DNA of 64,000 nt, from assembly GCA_027214345.1 (NCBI GenBank), contig JAPWHR010000003.1:248001-312000 (forward strand). Reading direction: 5' to 3'. This document shows, piece after piece, positions 24,001-27,396 of the stretch (position 1 is its first letter; the number at the start of each line of letters is the position of its first letter). The position numbers and the translations under genes were made by a program. The notes under the pieces are model-generated. The model worked only from the letters and a program-made list of their open reading frames with translations, made no database searches and was not told the origin of the DNA. Source of the DNA: Comamonadaceae bacterium G21597-S1. GTDB taxonomy: Bacteria > Pseudomonadota > Gammaproteobacteria > Burkholderiales > Burkholderiaceae_C.

Positions 24001-24909
24001 CTGTCTCTGCCGGACTTCATGCGCGGCCCCGGCCAGGCCGTCCATGTGCCCAGCGCGACCGCCGGCGGCCTGCCACTGACCCTGAGCAGCCCGGGCGACG
24101 TGCAGGACCTGCAGTTCGAGATCCACTACGACCCGGCACTGCTCGACATCAGCGCCGTGCTGGCCGGCAACGACCTTCCGACAAGCGCCACGCTGACCGT
24201 CGACCTGGCAGGCACCCCGGGTGTGGTGCGCGTGACGATCCACAACGACACCCCGCTGGCGGCCGGCAACCTGCAACTGCTGAACCTGACCGCCATGGTG
24301 CCGTTCGACGCGCCGGCCCAGGCGCGCCAGGTGCTCGACATCCGCAACGTCGTGATCAACGGCGACGCCGCACCCGGGGCCGATGACGACGGCCTGCAGG
24401 TCGTCGGCTACTTCGGCGACGCCAACGGCAACAACGTCTACGACATCGAAGACGTGCAGCTGATCCAGCGCATGGCCATCCGCTACAGCACCGGCTTCGC
24501 GGCCTGGGACGACATCAGCCCGCTGATCATTGCCGACATCGACGGCAACGGCTACGTCACCACCCGAGACGCATCCTGGGTGTACCAGGCGGTGGCCGGC
24601 TACGCCAACCCGCTGATTCCCGCCATGCCGAGTGCAGAAGCGTTCGCGCAGGCGGCCGCGCTGCGCAGCAGTGCGCCAGCGACATCGTCGGCCGACACGT
24701 CACCGGCGGCGGACGACGCGCCCGCAGGCGGCACCGACACCCCGACCTCGGACGCCGACAGCCCGTCAACGCCGCAGGTGCGCTTCAACAGCGGCTTGCT
24801 GGACTTCGGCATCGGCGCGCCGGTGAACCAGGCCGACAACTGGCAGGTCAGCTGGGTCGCCGGTTCGAGCAAACCCGCAGGGAACGACTGGAAGGTAATA
24901 TTGCCGTGA
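1..24909 (+). CDS. Giant multidomain surface/adhesin-like protein, 5' partial
   Basis: The reading frame is open from base 1 to the TGA at 24907-24909, giving 8302 visible residues; the real start lies upstream, so the GTG at 52 is not a credible start. Approximate layout by visible residue: 45-290, ~95-residue beta-rich units; 430-4190, beta-helix-like repeats with Ala/Gly/Val strands and the recurring motif TxAYI; 4230-4800, Gly/Asp-rich units resembling haemolysin-type repeats; 5095-5445, Gly-rich; 5677-5997, YVTN-like beta-propeller; 6355-7125, PKD/Ig-like units with DWGDG; 7130-7703, six cadherin-like units; 7790-7880, another PKD unit; 7999-8135, cohesin-like; 8137-8200, dockerin-like. 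Asp, Asn, Gly and Ala dominate and Cys is nearly absent, as in secreted Ca-binding proteins. It heads a plus-strand gene set with adaptor, peptidase and SecA-like genes. It may belong to the LEPR-XLL giant protein group, whose hallmark N-terminus is not in view. Exact function is unknown. Confidence 0.93.
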   Translation, partial: GGTLASIALADLSAGAPVQVIGSAFGDRFRLDIDPDVLGPDLWELIQLDGGGGSDQLEGTSGDLDWTLSGADSGIVAGIGFQNIASLMGASGDDNFIVQDGASLTGALDGGDGDNSLLGPDTLNDWQITGQDAGTLGSLGFTRIANLIGGNQDDHFVLDLTGSITGLIDGGADNDTAAPVDTLDYTAFLTGVDVDLVAGSATGVAAIARIDQVRGGSGSGDRVSGPATAHVQWNITGANQVRTQNMLFTGFEHLRGADDNSDIFIFEGAGSISGTVAGGSGGSDGMVFHDPASSTQGTAFNPAGADSAGSANLYGKTVDYTGMDRQEILSGDDANRVVRGTLFNDTITLRDADLSATGMMEISYGDLSLFDLLSGITSSSLTFANPLASLTIEGLLGHDVITVESLDSAFAADLLLYGNQAGAPPVVWDLDSDEVHFNGNISTGGGYLEAFAETITVAAGVTLSTRDPVGDANDIVFRARRFGSAELENLSPVFGTNRKVSIDVGAGATLDGGSIYLIAQAEDRSFADLVGASNLVDNFLISPLADKVAGLFALPVKVLVKMSEASVVVGSGASLLGDGAIGVYATASADATGTAFGSLFSIGYSHATTKATVDIQSNAVISAGNAIVITSDASSTADIEAKTEREAKATPNPGSSQVGLALAVADASLTSHVTVASGASISAGKTANIGAAGTSEAEAIAESGLFANGKAALAFGIEFSTADVQTTVNGTVTSRMDNGSMVKIEIDPTVDDESKTGFVDTALDMIHVGAHALETEDTIVYSNRRGNSIGGLVDGQEYVVIRLADDLSTARDESEWIQLALTEQKAIDGDAIDLKADTAGVPIATNNKGFTGADVNGNSNTIVLANPAFTGAGTVDFSLLGQTFELGQAVVYHQGTEAIAGLENGATYYIITGTDEYNLDGDQRFVGEQVVQLAESENEARAGIAIDIGAVAAGASGFSLSATHVLDSGFSTGIGVQASLDASDKASGGAGLSSEDRNDGPKTKWQKFEAAKEKINPNVTDKIFQALTKDYRDNSDKTGSGSAGSLSVAGGLAVVYTDHTVTATVGLDAELKSNEDLEVTAGISQTYQLTAESDTEPQENANGSSSGESAPNTVSVAVSVGVMNNTATATVASGAELDALRATRVISNITYPFLTRPDAFVPTTAGEFLDAVQAEGYQAIDKYLDGYFGIQSGLFNSWTRSTATADNVGIAGSVTVLVINNSSKAIVEPMVRINQDVNWRDNAVNPHGNQAALRDDGLGGEQVVSVEATTYMQTINMTGIFAFNLPAATLDPFSPDFDRKLAIKPVGSSGEKGGFGGAIFISVLGNTTHATVGDGAHVYSGSDGGFNIKAEEAITGFAFNQAGGEGGKYAIGGTVSWVSQTSDTLAQLSGLAFVTGRNARIYAGSLETQIAWNGGIAKGEGLGVGVSIAIHQVERTTRAVIGDAQRRSGAADPRADVQIDVSDAVDVKAIVTGRILTFGMAGAFSSSEPQEPVPADTPLKAQKILGVDAEPPPTGISVAAAVAINRINDTTQASIVDAGHIEASGVNVDADDQLFQLAITGGAAVVKTSENNSKSLAGAFSYNEIGATTLAYVLDTHVTTTDAMQLGARRSGDLVSISAGGAFTNGDDGIAIAGSFSLNMVYNDTQAYLDGVDADIGGNLTVRTSDNARIIAVGGGVAYGGKAGVGLGVGANILGSDARPTITRSYIQNGSIGIGGNTLEVSAINDNPDSDPRIFAFGAGVGVSGKDGKVGLGAMLSVNLTTNKTEAWIKSASVTEKSGNGTATNTTVRAVDDSGIVAVAGAVGVSSSNAIGAAIGYNEIDNDVSAYLDNVALTSDGALTIEATSDAEIGGVAIGVAATTGGSGKLAGAGSLLINQISNTMNAYIVDTVGAKDAISVGGDITVTAADNSVIVSIAGGIAVSPTGKTAIGAAVSFNVITNQVRAYVEDATLDARNAGSSIRLSATSSATLVSVAMGVGGGGVSFALGGSLTVNSIANSVDAHIRNSASVKAGRDVSVRATESDTLVTVAGGFAAATSGGGNAVGAAIAYNYIGGSFDVANPEVVNRDSTATDQITAYIDNAQVVAGRDVVVVAGYQAPAGAVPASVQVWDESERIDLPEDADSHLVSVTVGGAAADQFALGGSVSMNIVAHDITAYISGTRSITAEGSVLVSALDDLTMTNVAGGVALGQNAVGAGVALQVDKSQVAAYVGAGAVVDAKGNGAGLLAPTGTQSASGVAQTSAIKGLAVTAVAFENIHTVAVGGAAAARASVAGSAAVTVLARSTTASIAENARINQGTVGEHVDQGVLVLASDRTNHVGVAGSVALGGTAGIGAGVDTGVFVKNTKAWIASGARVDAQSDVRLQAWSDETIVSVAAAGGGGLDVGIAGAIDVYVLDITTQAYIEGGKTVDSVAYSAAMVAAGGNVQVAAEDANEIDIVSGSIAAGGTAGIGGAAAVPVVTKNTQAWIGNGASVDAKAQHAGIDVRDGTVTIGSGAYGGTADGQVSPVDIANDDVTDAQLTAQRIATPGTRQNFTGVAVTAVNRDDIAAYSVGAGFAGTTAVQVSASVNVMHSTTQAYIADNARINQDDTGENAAQSVLVAAANDYQHLGVAGGLSIAGNVAVTPGALVNVVTNSTKAWVGKSAQVDAMRDVEVRAQAAEDVLSISISVAGSGTVSVAGAVSVFVLNNTTHAFVDDGAMVTATGNLLVTAVDATDLDVVAGAVGIGLTGGGVGASIGVNVVNKDTRAWIASASIDAKGQSSAMTVYDGTLSDAGVFGLSTAAHNVRGVAVNAQSSENLVAVSAAGAGGANFGVAGSITVNVLDSDTRAFIAAGANVNVDATGAHANQDVHVAALNDLTMRVVDGTVAGGAFGGVSGGVDVGIVRNDTTAFIAGNDVRARRDIAVSALADRDVGSYVVSAAGGAVGVGAAIAVYALGGNLTGSYAYDTNNDGTGEDQNVLVGRDSNGNQTGTVAGLADSQSQASSVSSLLGNLSGAGGSQLGAGDQRSAASAAQTSFDDGTPDNAASGAIGASVADSASVAEVTVPRGTNAFIARNANVDAGRHVDLDARERVQLTMVGGGLGVGGAGIGAGIAILNLGEQVQAFIGSGAIVRAASVDGSGDVTLDARLKADLSVLGVTGGLGGSFGVAGAVAVVTDNSDVRAFLEDRTDTATGVRILGADQVRITAERGVAIHVSTVGAAGGIIGGLGAAVVVAEANGNTQAHVGNYAQIGLEGAAPGVTNVTVQATSTASIGSFGSSAITAAAMAVGGTGALAAGIVVATIDVNTEASIGDDAQVLASGTVAVDAASTLHIDVDADGGALGAIAVGAMFGYAKVGSGNERGKTRAWLGARSTVVSGGLVVSARNDTDADVALVAANGGAIAGGGGEAEVTIASKVEAGIGNDAVVTSSGDVTIEALTLDADAHAAARGGSGGAIAVSIFKSTATNNGSTTASVGDGAQIRSAGFTLKSDSHDRAETDLFTLGIGLGAGAVGNSTANGNATTSTTFGAAATLAATGTVTILAKSDQTAEADADSISGGGIAVGLIETHANLTHDTQTHIRAGAQMATTGNFTVRSDSTSHADADSDGGSGALIDIAKSEAHATISDTVRTDVGDGASLSAGGAMQVDALRSTELDVIAEVDAGGLGANTTTIAKGMVNGTTTTVDIGSADIAGQTLTVLARTRALDASVIARSEASAAGADSDATAELDARSDATTKVRNGANLYGRDMLTLGAYQDTLATAATVTAITNGLGGDTDPEGHNTLRADTLVDADAGATLRTRNLLVEANTAPSPTYTLTLVKEGALIDFGSEAGTSSLTLNQTIEFDATVVMLGAPSPELVIDADGNVTSQINIGFHKVGNDIVVDDIANTGALSGSIVFRINPVSYVRTVDAPGVSGSGSSSSVIRGAPTFEFVTGYESVTIANASAGDLHINAIDVINRSGNFSSSITVNVASKSGFAPITRTVTGATDLRIDASGGGNVVLNARVANPYGSSLIRSGDGDIVSAEDTARLDGDSVTLEADGGAVGTQEAPIRIDSNRFSASAANGIAVLEVSGNLNVERAVSLSGSIALTAAGSILDVNTAAGADISAPDIILDAVGGSIGTAANPLEIDVSGSSLHASAQGDVIITDVLGAMGIAKVTSVAGNIDLRVLDHAAGSDPVGEDMLLGAAAVIRALAGNIALSAGDDFRAAAGSLIQAGGTVTLAVDVGDADQNIGADVDLQGVIRAASVSITGGNDNDVFSLVGTAARTSVDGAGGDDVFHVGSQATPGSNAGGVLDGFVQRLTIVGGADGHDRLRVDDSGDGGANSGNLSAADITGFGMGEGIVYTGVEQLDLTLGTKADTVTVTSTHAGTTTTVHLGDEDDLLTLGASGSGLGAIAGLLYIDGGEGTDRFRAVDADDSANNAGALGTTRLTGLGMGSADQTEIDESRGVDYRGFEALDLQLGSGNDMLTITGINQATTVHAGAGNDRIAAGGIGVGDSLSDIAASLRLSGGGQADDRLQLASGVQSFLELDRGADGHGKVTGFSGDVDFTGFSMLEVFLGDSGDTVKVHDTATMTALYLGDGGDQLEIDNNRHVLTAELGKGADTATIRNAGAEIAVSNLAQDEDGDTLIIDLSATTAQGNGTLGGAGHAGVLSGMTLGAIGFEGIGQLQVKLGSGNDRLAIDHNMDNTTVAVGGGAGDDHFTVLTLGSTITSLTGDTGEDTVTVRIDDAPSVPDQFASLRLGVEELVIDNSLNATAVHWTVTDGAAVEADAGSGRLYVLSAEGAQHIRILGGSADDALDVVSSIGSDVQGQVDGNRVELTAGQVVLVPVTAQTQANFDTAMDFDGLVGGSSTRYWEDGFSLVSNAAIGQDSQVSPAARGAGTGNTFRLFRDADNNGVSDGVFALGAMSLASYTGNAHSVTFSATTANGSSVSQTFTASGTDPATGKPVFQRFVFDPVKFAAVTEVRWTGGTALMDTIELASTTYYGAAGASPVSVETVTLSGSMLFDTTNARIISDNNRNRQLDNYEIVYYGNASTYYYYLNGNYLPLANPGVRFTATQSGGVTSFQFAGNLNVSGNTYVSAIGGNGLSIQVANDVTISSAATFNFSATGRTSGAGGGTGGTGGLGGSGGDGGTGGTGGGNSGTTSDGGAGGSGADGFTGYYGSSGKDGAVGGYGGTGTSGDYGRAGSAGGSGVNSGGSGGAGGAYYYNAGSSVSGGTRGAAGDGKSGGAPGDFATGGTGTAGGSGGGDNNSSTRSVYDGGIGNSGSGGNSGRAGLNTGSGESISGGGGGGGGQGGGGGSGGGGGGGGGSGGGGGGGGSGSYVAVVYPVGLYGGSGGQGGHGGRGGDGGDGADGTRGGDGGGGGGAFELVARGRVTVVSSATFAAAGDDGTAASNPGSPGGAGSKNASLNSGKTNGSAGEDGGLIDGGTGGNGGSGGQGGDGGRGGYGGKGGTGGGGAGGTIKISGTTVRASGATIDVSGGSGVYTGQEGRLILGSNTSLSGQEPAGQDTARTVGRYAGTRADNVYISDVASNPTLDDTATIAGLAGGADLFGLLSGVTEFSLASILGTVPDNALAAVIRLDVGPGAYNDNYTGMDMLLFVNLSGGNLSTPRIGVGLSGSADASILRDLQIDGVGSLRNLGSLGAGQVWATLIPDTTVTVNATVAGSISGLNGKTMIDNQVEFIRAVRSDVASAELAGMDAVAVSPDGRHLYAVSGSDGALVVINADDLSQRQLFKDGFDGITRLAGASDVAVSADGSKVFVTSHDDKALLTFTRNQVTGDLGGTPTIDYYTGFDAHDTVAVNDAGTRVYSGGASYVFANHLDDAATPDFHSVAAIGGVAELAVSRDGTLVYASTQGGDALVVFSADLGSRTVIDTAGLGLHGISGLAVSADDRHVYAALAGSDQVAVFARSGTTLTLVSTVNNNVDGVRGIDGATALVFGADNRYLFVTGSAENAVAVFERDAADGSLHFLQVVRNGVGGVAGLLRPATVTADAHGVYIGNLGQNGFAGGIVKFDQQTLAGNTVQDQGLLDVAIGSIFVLDDAFGDGQATLAQWSVFNNSLAGRSITPLLLEADGSGWRIVTVGATRTIDASGAQTFDFGAAAGADLQTSGRYFGWKDGSAAGANNAGAIEYRNGGDAHVFWLGGQGAVVPGNQYATVQRLNRSYAVQASAAPQPVQYDVAFSSIAELGVRLGAGNDTLTLTRSPSLDVARVALDTGDGDDLVNLPDLAAITTVQLGRGEDEAQLSSLRAGTDVTVRGGDDADRITISRSGGASRTEIFGDAGPDTVRIAGTGIPLSASTIVHGSFNDTAPHDVLQYDPAGWTVNPFAPGQSSGTLQSGALVFTGSFPLTFFAQYGLVQYDTFESVQVIAAPVISLTPPAAFNEGGSVHLVASVSPLGSTNSLDGPLAWDIDGDGQYGEVVGTDVILDWNQLRALGIDDDGVFQIGARAINGDGFESTAFTTLTIGNTAPTIALSASTSVATDAPFQIGFTATDPGNDRVTAWEIDWTGDGSQVERFGSTTRSASHVFDEPGTYTVTVRATDEDTTSVATHVVNVTVSATEVSAGGPYRIREGEDLILTAVVAGTPDTIQWDVNGDLFVDATTTDTTLVLSWSDLQALFGPPIDGDGSFAVRLQATYANGAVAVSNPTTLTVDNAAPTVDAISVSAVREGEAAVIRFSNAVDPSTADTDAGFSYSVSLQTPLGTYQDTVQSVDAIVDMTIPADMIADDGDYTVRVRITDKDGGFTEQQLTLTVLEQAPTLTVDGAASVLEGADYRLDFRADDPGMDTVDEWIVDWGDGVVDRFAGTADTATHRFVDDGARTVRVTARDEDGSYHVDKAVSVSNVAAQLLDLQASDTDEGGVAQLSGRIVDPGLNDSFTLDIDWGDGQTESVAFAAGATVFSIGHTYVDDDPSGTAADGYTVSATLRDDDSGSDSADAQLTVDNLAPTVEIALDAVNVVEGALVRVSGNIVDQGLADTHSVMIDWGDGSSSVAEVDQLAHTFSASHRYADDNPSGTPSDDYTITAMVTDDDGGQGQAQAVVRIDNAAPIITGIVLGEVDDGTTSTVTLTGSLADIGQHDTHVVTVTWGDGSSESVAVDAQTRSFVAQHLFAIDQVPGYRIQVSAQDDDGGVSATVSADTRGYLANRAPAAATYAITLFEGESVTLDLFADNPDPDGDPIQLFIVEPPAHGSLRAIGNGQVIYQTEPGFNGPDSFRYRLSDGQSGSNLATVSFEVLPVNSVPLARDDAYQGDEDADIVGNVVDNDSDGDGDALTVTLVDGPQHGSLQLDADGGFTYTPDADFHGSDSFSYYVSDDFSDSGAATVTLTIDPVNDAPTAADDDAVAVDEDGVLTVAPADGVLGNDGDIDGDALTASLVTGPSHGTLDLDADGGWRYTPDANFHGQDSFTYVANDGKLDSNVATVAITVRPVNDAPTAADDATYAVDEDNMLTVTPADGVLDNDDDIDGDTLTASLVSGPSNGTLELDADGGLRYTPNANFNGQDSFTYVANDGELDSALATVTITVHPVNDAPTAEDDNAYAVDEDGVLTVAPADGVLDNDGDIDGDALTAMLVNGPAHGQLQLAADGSFTYTPDANYHGQDSFTYVANDGALDSALATVTLTVRPVNDAPGADDDAYAVNEGDTLTVAADGVLGNDDDVDGDTLTASLVSGPSNGTLELDADGGFRYTPNANFNGQDSFTYVANDGDLDSALATVTITVRAVNSDPLLAQPDDVFLDEGQALVLDLVATDDDGDTIRYSLDLAPDGAAIDDQGRLTWTATDGDDAYAFTVRVSDDFGGSSTRSFTANVRNVAPTLGLAGPAVAHQGQAYTVLLAHQDPGDDTVTEWVIDWGDGSESTVAGDATQASHVYDTRLGTTRIQALARDEDGNWSGPVLDIEVVALPLQVASFVSSQSGFSVRFNQAFDPGPINLYGAGRLPGDILVQGPGGALVEGSLVFDDDGHGLRFLKTGAGLAAGDYTVTLKSGAAAFTSSRGDLDGNADGSTGDDYVNAFSIAAVAPTTLSLPDFMRGPGQAVHVPSATAGGLPLTLSSPGDVQDLQFEIHYDPALLDISAVLAGNDLPTSATLTVDLAGTPGVVRVTIHNDTPLAAGNLQLLNLTAMVPFDAPAQARQVLDIRNVVINGDAAPGADDDGLQVVGYFGDANGNNVYDIEDVQLIQRMAIRYSTGFAAWDDISPLIIADIDGNGYVTTRDASWVYQAVAGYANPLIPAMPSAEAFAQAAALRSSAPATSSADTSPAADDAPAGGTDTPTSDADSPSTPQVRFNSGLLDFGIGAPVNQADNWQVSWVAGSSKPAGNDWKVILP
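1290..12700 (+). repeat. Beta-helix-like repeat region of the giant protein
   Basis: Protein-level repeats of roughly 60-110 residues follow one pattern: a hydrophobic Gly/Ala strand, VN or a similar pair, TxAYI or TKAWI, a GAxVxA turn and a VxVxA strand. Several dozen units can be followed. Similar parallel beta-helix architecture occurs in haemagglutinin-type adhesins. The units have diverged in DNA sequence, so this is an old expansion. Confidence 0.75.
12690..14400 (+). repeat. Gly/Asp-rich units resembling haemolysin-type repeats
   Basis: Residues ~4230-4800 hold at least three long units of the form GSGNDxLxI / GGxGxDDxF, separated by sequences around the motif GLGMG. The Gly-Asn-Asp clusters resemble Ca-binding beta-roll turns but are not the regular nonapeptide array of classical RTX toxins. 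Ca binding is inferred only. Confidence 0.55.
15280..16340 (+). repeat. Glycine-rich low-complexity block (PE-PGRS-like)
   Basis: About 350 codons are dominated by GGC/GGT glycine codons mixed with Ser, Thr, Asp and Ala, giving repeated GGxGG triplets. The densest part is 15800-15905, where glycine runs are broken only by SGG and GQG. It sits between beta-rich regions and resembles an extended or polyglycine-like linker. It is prone to slippage and sequencing error. Confidence 0.85.
17029..17990 (+). other. Beta-propeller (YVTN/lactonase-like) domain inside the giant protein
   Basis: Residues ~5677-5997 show repeated blades with AVSPDGRHLYAV-like, AVSADGSKVFVT-like and AVSADDRHVYAA-like strands spaced ~45-55 residues, the pattern of YVTN-type propellers. 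Enzymatic activity cannot be claimed; in surface proteins such propellers usually act as binding platforms. Confidence 0.7.
19063..21380 (+). other. Tandem PKD/Ig-like domains of the giant protein
   Basis: About eight Ig-like units occur at residues ~6355-7125. Several carry the PKD signature DWGDG followed by a strand such as YTVTVRATDED; the Ca-like motif DDDG is frequent. PKD-type domains are common in extracellular adhesins and polymer-binding enzymes as stalk or binding modules. Confidence 0.75.
22330..22516 (+). repeat. 187-bp direct repeat, copy 1
   Basis: This block inside the cadherin-like array is nearly identical to the block 582 bp downstream at 22912-23098. By eye only three positions differ (A/G near the start, G/C near 22413, G/T near 22477). 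Such identity against otherwise diverged units implies recent duplication or gene conversion. Confidence 0.9.
22912..23098 (+). repeat. 187-bp direct repeat, copy 2
   Basis: Second copy of the block at 22330-22516, differing at three positions by eye. The pair is a ready substrate for RecA-dependent deletion or expansion of two 97-residue cadherin-like units without a frameshift (582 bp is a multiple of three). Confidence 0.9.
23995..24600 (+). other. Cohesin-like plus dockerin-like module at the C-terminus
   Basis: Residues ~7999-8135 look like a cohesin: LSLPDF opening, then VQDLQFEIHYDPALLDI and a final VxGYFGD strand. Directly following is a dockerin-like pair of Ca loops: GDANGNNVYDIEDV and, about 40 residues later, ADIDGNGYVTTRDA. 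Dockerin loops have Asp/Asn at positions 1, 3, 5 and 12, and both visible loops fit. In other bacteria this pairing assembles proteins or anchors them; here the two modules are adjacent in one chain. A tail of ~100 residues follows, ending WKVILP. Confidence 0.8.
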
Positions 24910-25017
24910 CTGGCCGGTTCATGCGCTGGTCCCCCGTTCCCGGGGCTTGCGATGCCCAGGCTTAGCTGGTGAAATGGATTGACTGTCTTGCAACCGAACA
25001 ACAGAGGAACGACAACT

Positions 25018-25344
25018 ATGGCGACTGAGAAGGAACCCACCAAGAAGGCCGCAGCGGCCGCTGCCCCGGCAGCACCCGCCGCCAGCGGCGCCGCCGGCCC
25101 CCGCGTGAAGTGGAATGTCGAGCACCTCAAGAGTTCCTATGTGAATTTCGCCAATGCCAACTCCACGCGCGAGGAAGTGGTACTGAACTTCGGCCTGAAC
25201 ACCAGTTGGGACCGCAGCCAGCCGGAGGTCGAGATCGAACTGGCCCACCGCATCGTCATGAGCCCGTTTGCCGCCAAGCGCCTGTCGGAACTGCTGGCCA
25301 AGCTGATGACCGAGTACGAATCGCGGCACGGCGTGCTCAAGTAG
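25018..25344 (+). CDS. DUF3467 family small protein
   Basis: A 108-residue protein starting at ATG 25018, preceded by GAGGA nine bases upstream. After an Ala/Lys-rich N-terminal stretch of ~27 residues, residues 35-108 match the DUF3467 pattern: a YVNFAN strand, EVVLNFGLN, and HRIVMSPFAAKRLSELL. The family is small and soluble, and its function is not established to my knowledge. It lies 108 bp after the giant gene and 123 bp before the GAF-HlyD gene on the same strand, so it probably belongs to the same locus; a chaperone or adaptor role for the giant substrate is a guess. Confidence 0.8.
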   Translation: MATEKEPTKKAAAAAAPAAPAASGAAGPRVKWNVEHLKSSYVNFANANSTREEVVLNFGLNTSWDRSQPEVEIELAHRIVMSPFAAKRLSELLAKLMTEYESRHGVLK

Positions 25345-25422
25345 GCCCGATGCCCGAGAACGTCGCCGCGGCACGCCCGTGCGACGTGCCGGCGGTATGC
25401 CCGCGCGCAGCGGTGCCCCGGA

Positions 25423-25439
25423 GTCGGATACGCTCCGAC
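25423..25439 (+). terminator. Short hairpin in the DUF3467/GAF-HlyD gap
   Basis: GTCGGA (25423-25428) and TCCGAC (25434-25439) form a 6-bp stem with a 5-base loop, followed by a weakly T-containing stretch. It could be an attenuator or an mRNA processing element between operon genes; it is weak as a terminator. Confidence 0.3.
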
Positions 25440-25467
25440 CATTGTTACAACCGCCAGGACCCAGACG

Positions 25468-27339
25468 ATGCTGTCGCGACATGAGCCTTCCACGCCCGAG
25501 GCGGCGAACGAGCCGGCGGCGGCGGCCGCCGGCCGCTCCGTCGCCACCGACCCCTGGGCGGCGCTGGCGCAGGCACGCACGGCCGAGCAACTGTGCCAGG
25601 CCTGGTTGCCGGTGCTGTGCAGCATGTTGCCCCATGCGCGCAGCGGCGTCATCCTGCTGCAGGATACCGACGGCAGTTATGCCCCGGTTGCGATCTGGCC
25701 GGGCCAGACCGACCTGAGCCACCTCGGCGATGTGGCCCAGGAAGCCCTGGTCAAGGGGCAAGGCGTGGTGCGCCGCGACGCCGGCGAACCGACCCAGTTC
25801 GCCTATCCGCTCGACGGCGGGGGCCGGCTGTTCGGCGCCGTGGTGCTGGAGCTGCAGACCGAGGCCGACGACGCGCTGAGCCAGGCCATGCGGATGCTGC
25901 ACTGGGGCGTGGGCTGGCTGATGGACCTGCACAACCGGCGCCAACTCGGTGTGCAGGAGTCACGCCTGGAGCGCTCGAGTTTCCTGTTCGACCTGGCGCT
26001 GGCGGCGCTGGCCGAGACCGATTCGCACAAGGCGTCGCTGGCCATCGTGAACCGGCTGGCACAACAATTCGGCTGCCACCAGGTGCAACTTGGCCTGGAA
26101 AAAGGCAAGACGGTGCAGGTCAGCGCGGTCTCGCACTCGGCCACCTTCGACGAGAAGACCAACCTGGTCAACCTGGCTGCGTTGGCCATGAACGAAGCAT
26201 TCGACCAGCGCGCCACCGTGGTCGTGCCCGAACCCGAAGAGGGCGCCAGCCTGATCACCGCGGCGCTGCGCCACTATGGCGGCGAAAGCGGCAGCGCGGC
26301 CTTGTGCGCCGTGCCGCTGGAGGCCGCCGACCGGGTGGTGGCCGTCTGGCTGCTCGAGCGCGACACCCCTTTCACGCGCGACGAATGCGAGGCGCTGGAG
26401 ACCCTGGCGCTGACCATGGCCCCGATCCTCGAGCTCAAGCTGACCGCCGAAGAAAGCCTGCTGCGGCACAGCCGGCGCAGCTGGCAGACGCTGCTGCGCC
26501 GAACCACCGACACCTCGCGTCCGGGCATCAAGCTGCTGGTACTGCTCGGAGCGCTGCTGATCGTGTTCCTGGCGCTGTACCCGGCCGATCACCGCGTCGC
26601 CTCGCAGGCCGTCGTCGAAGGTGCGATCCAGCGTGTCGCCGTGGCGCCGTTCCAGGGTTATATCCGGCAGGCACCCGCGCGCGCCGGAGACATCGTGCAA
26701 AAGGGCCAGGTGCTGGCCGTGCTGGAGGACAAGGACCTGCGGCTGGAGCGGGTGCGCTGGGAATCCGAACTCGAGGTCGCCGTGCGCAAGGAACGCGAGG
26801 CCATGGCCAAGGCCGACCGGGTCGCGCTGCGGCTGGCCTCGGCCCAGGCCAACCAGGCCCGGGCCCAGCTCGACCTGACGCTGGAGAAACTCAGCCGCGT
26901 CGAGGTCGTGGCGCCCTTCGACGGCGTCGTCGTGCGCGGCGACCTGTCGCAGGAACTCGGCTCGCCGGTCGAACAGGGCAAGGTCTTGTTCGAACTCGCG
27001 CCGCTGGACGCCTGGCGCGTGATCCTCAAGGTCGACGAACGCGACATCGCCTGGGTCAAGCTCGGCGAACCCGGCGAACTGGTGCTGACCAGCCTGCCCG
27101 GCCAGGCCTATCCACTGACCGTCAAGCGCATCACGCCGGTCTCCGTGGCCGAAGACGGCCGCAACTATTTCCGCGTCGAGGCCGAGTTGTCCGACAAGGC
27201 CGAACAAGGCCCGGTCCCGATGCGCCCGGGCATGGAAGGCGTGGCCAAGGTCAACGCCGGCCAACGCAGCCTGTTGTGGATCTGGACCCACCGCTTCACC
27301 GACTGGCTGCGCCTCAAGGCATGGGAATGGATGTTGTGA
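25468..27339 (+). CDS. GAF-domain membrane fusion protein (HlyD family)
   Basis: A 623-residue protein from ATG 25468, with AGGA eight bases upstream. Residues ~25-150 and ~170-340 look like two GAF-type sensory domains. One membrane helix follows at ~352-372 (IKLLVLLGALLIVFLALY). Residues ~385-600 are a HlyD-type barrel/lipoyl/hairpin region with VVEGAIQRVAVAPFQGYI, GDIVQKGQVLAVLED and VVAPFDGVVVRGDL. HlyD-type adaptors bridge inner-membrane transporters to an outer-membrane duct; a cytoplasmic double-GAF extension is unusual. The downstream gene is separated by 739 bp holding two repeat elements. It may be an adaptor of the giant-protein export machine that also senses a small molecule or another subunit. 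Confidence 0.82.
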   Translation: MLSRHEPSTPEAANEPAAAAAGRSVATDPWAALAQARTAEQLCQAWLPVLCSMLPHARSGVILLQDTDGSYAPVAIWPGQTDLSHLGDVAQEALVKGQGVVRRDAGEPTQFAYPLDGGGRLFGAVVLELQTEADDALSQAMRMLHWGVGWLMDLHNRRQLGVQESRLERSSFLFDLALAALAETDSHKASLAIVNRLAQQFGCHQVQLGLEKGKTVQVSAVSHSATFDEKTNLVNLAALAMNEAFDQRATVVVPEPEEGASLITAALRHYGGESGSAALCAVPLEAADRVVAVWLLERDTPFTRDECEALETLALTMAPILELKLTAEESLLRHSRRSWQTLLRRTTDTSRPGIKLLVLLGALLIVFLALYPADHRVASQAVVEGAIQRVAVAPFQGYIRQAPARAGDIVQKGQVLAVLEDKDLRLERVRWESELEVAVRKEREAMAKADRVALRLASAQANQARAQLDLTLEKLSRVEVVAPFDGVVVRGDLSQELGSPVEQGKVLFELAPLDAWRVILKVDERDIAWVKLGEPGELVLTSLPGQAYPLTVKRITPVSVAEDGRNYFRVEAELSDKAEQGPVPMRPGMEGVAKVNAGQRSLLWIWTHRFTDWLRLKAWEWML

Positions 27340-27396
27340 TGGGCGAGTCAGGCTCCGGCGGGCGGGCATTGACAATGCGTCGCGTCGTGGTGCGCG

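Noticed and set aside
14731-24276. A 3181-codon open frame on the minus strand, antisense to the giant gene
   Set aside because: It arises because the sense gene has strong third-position GC bias, which removes stops in the antisense frame. Its translation is low-complexity and matches no family; the sense frame has clear domains.
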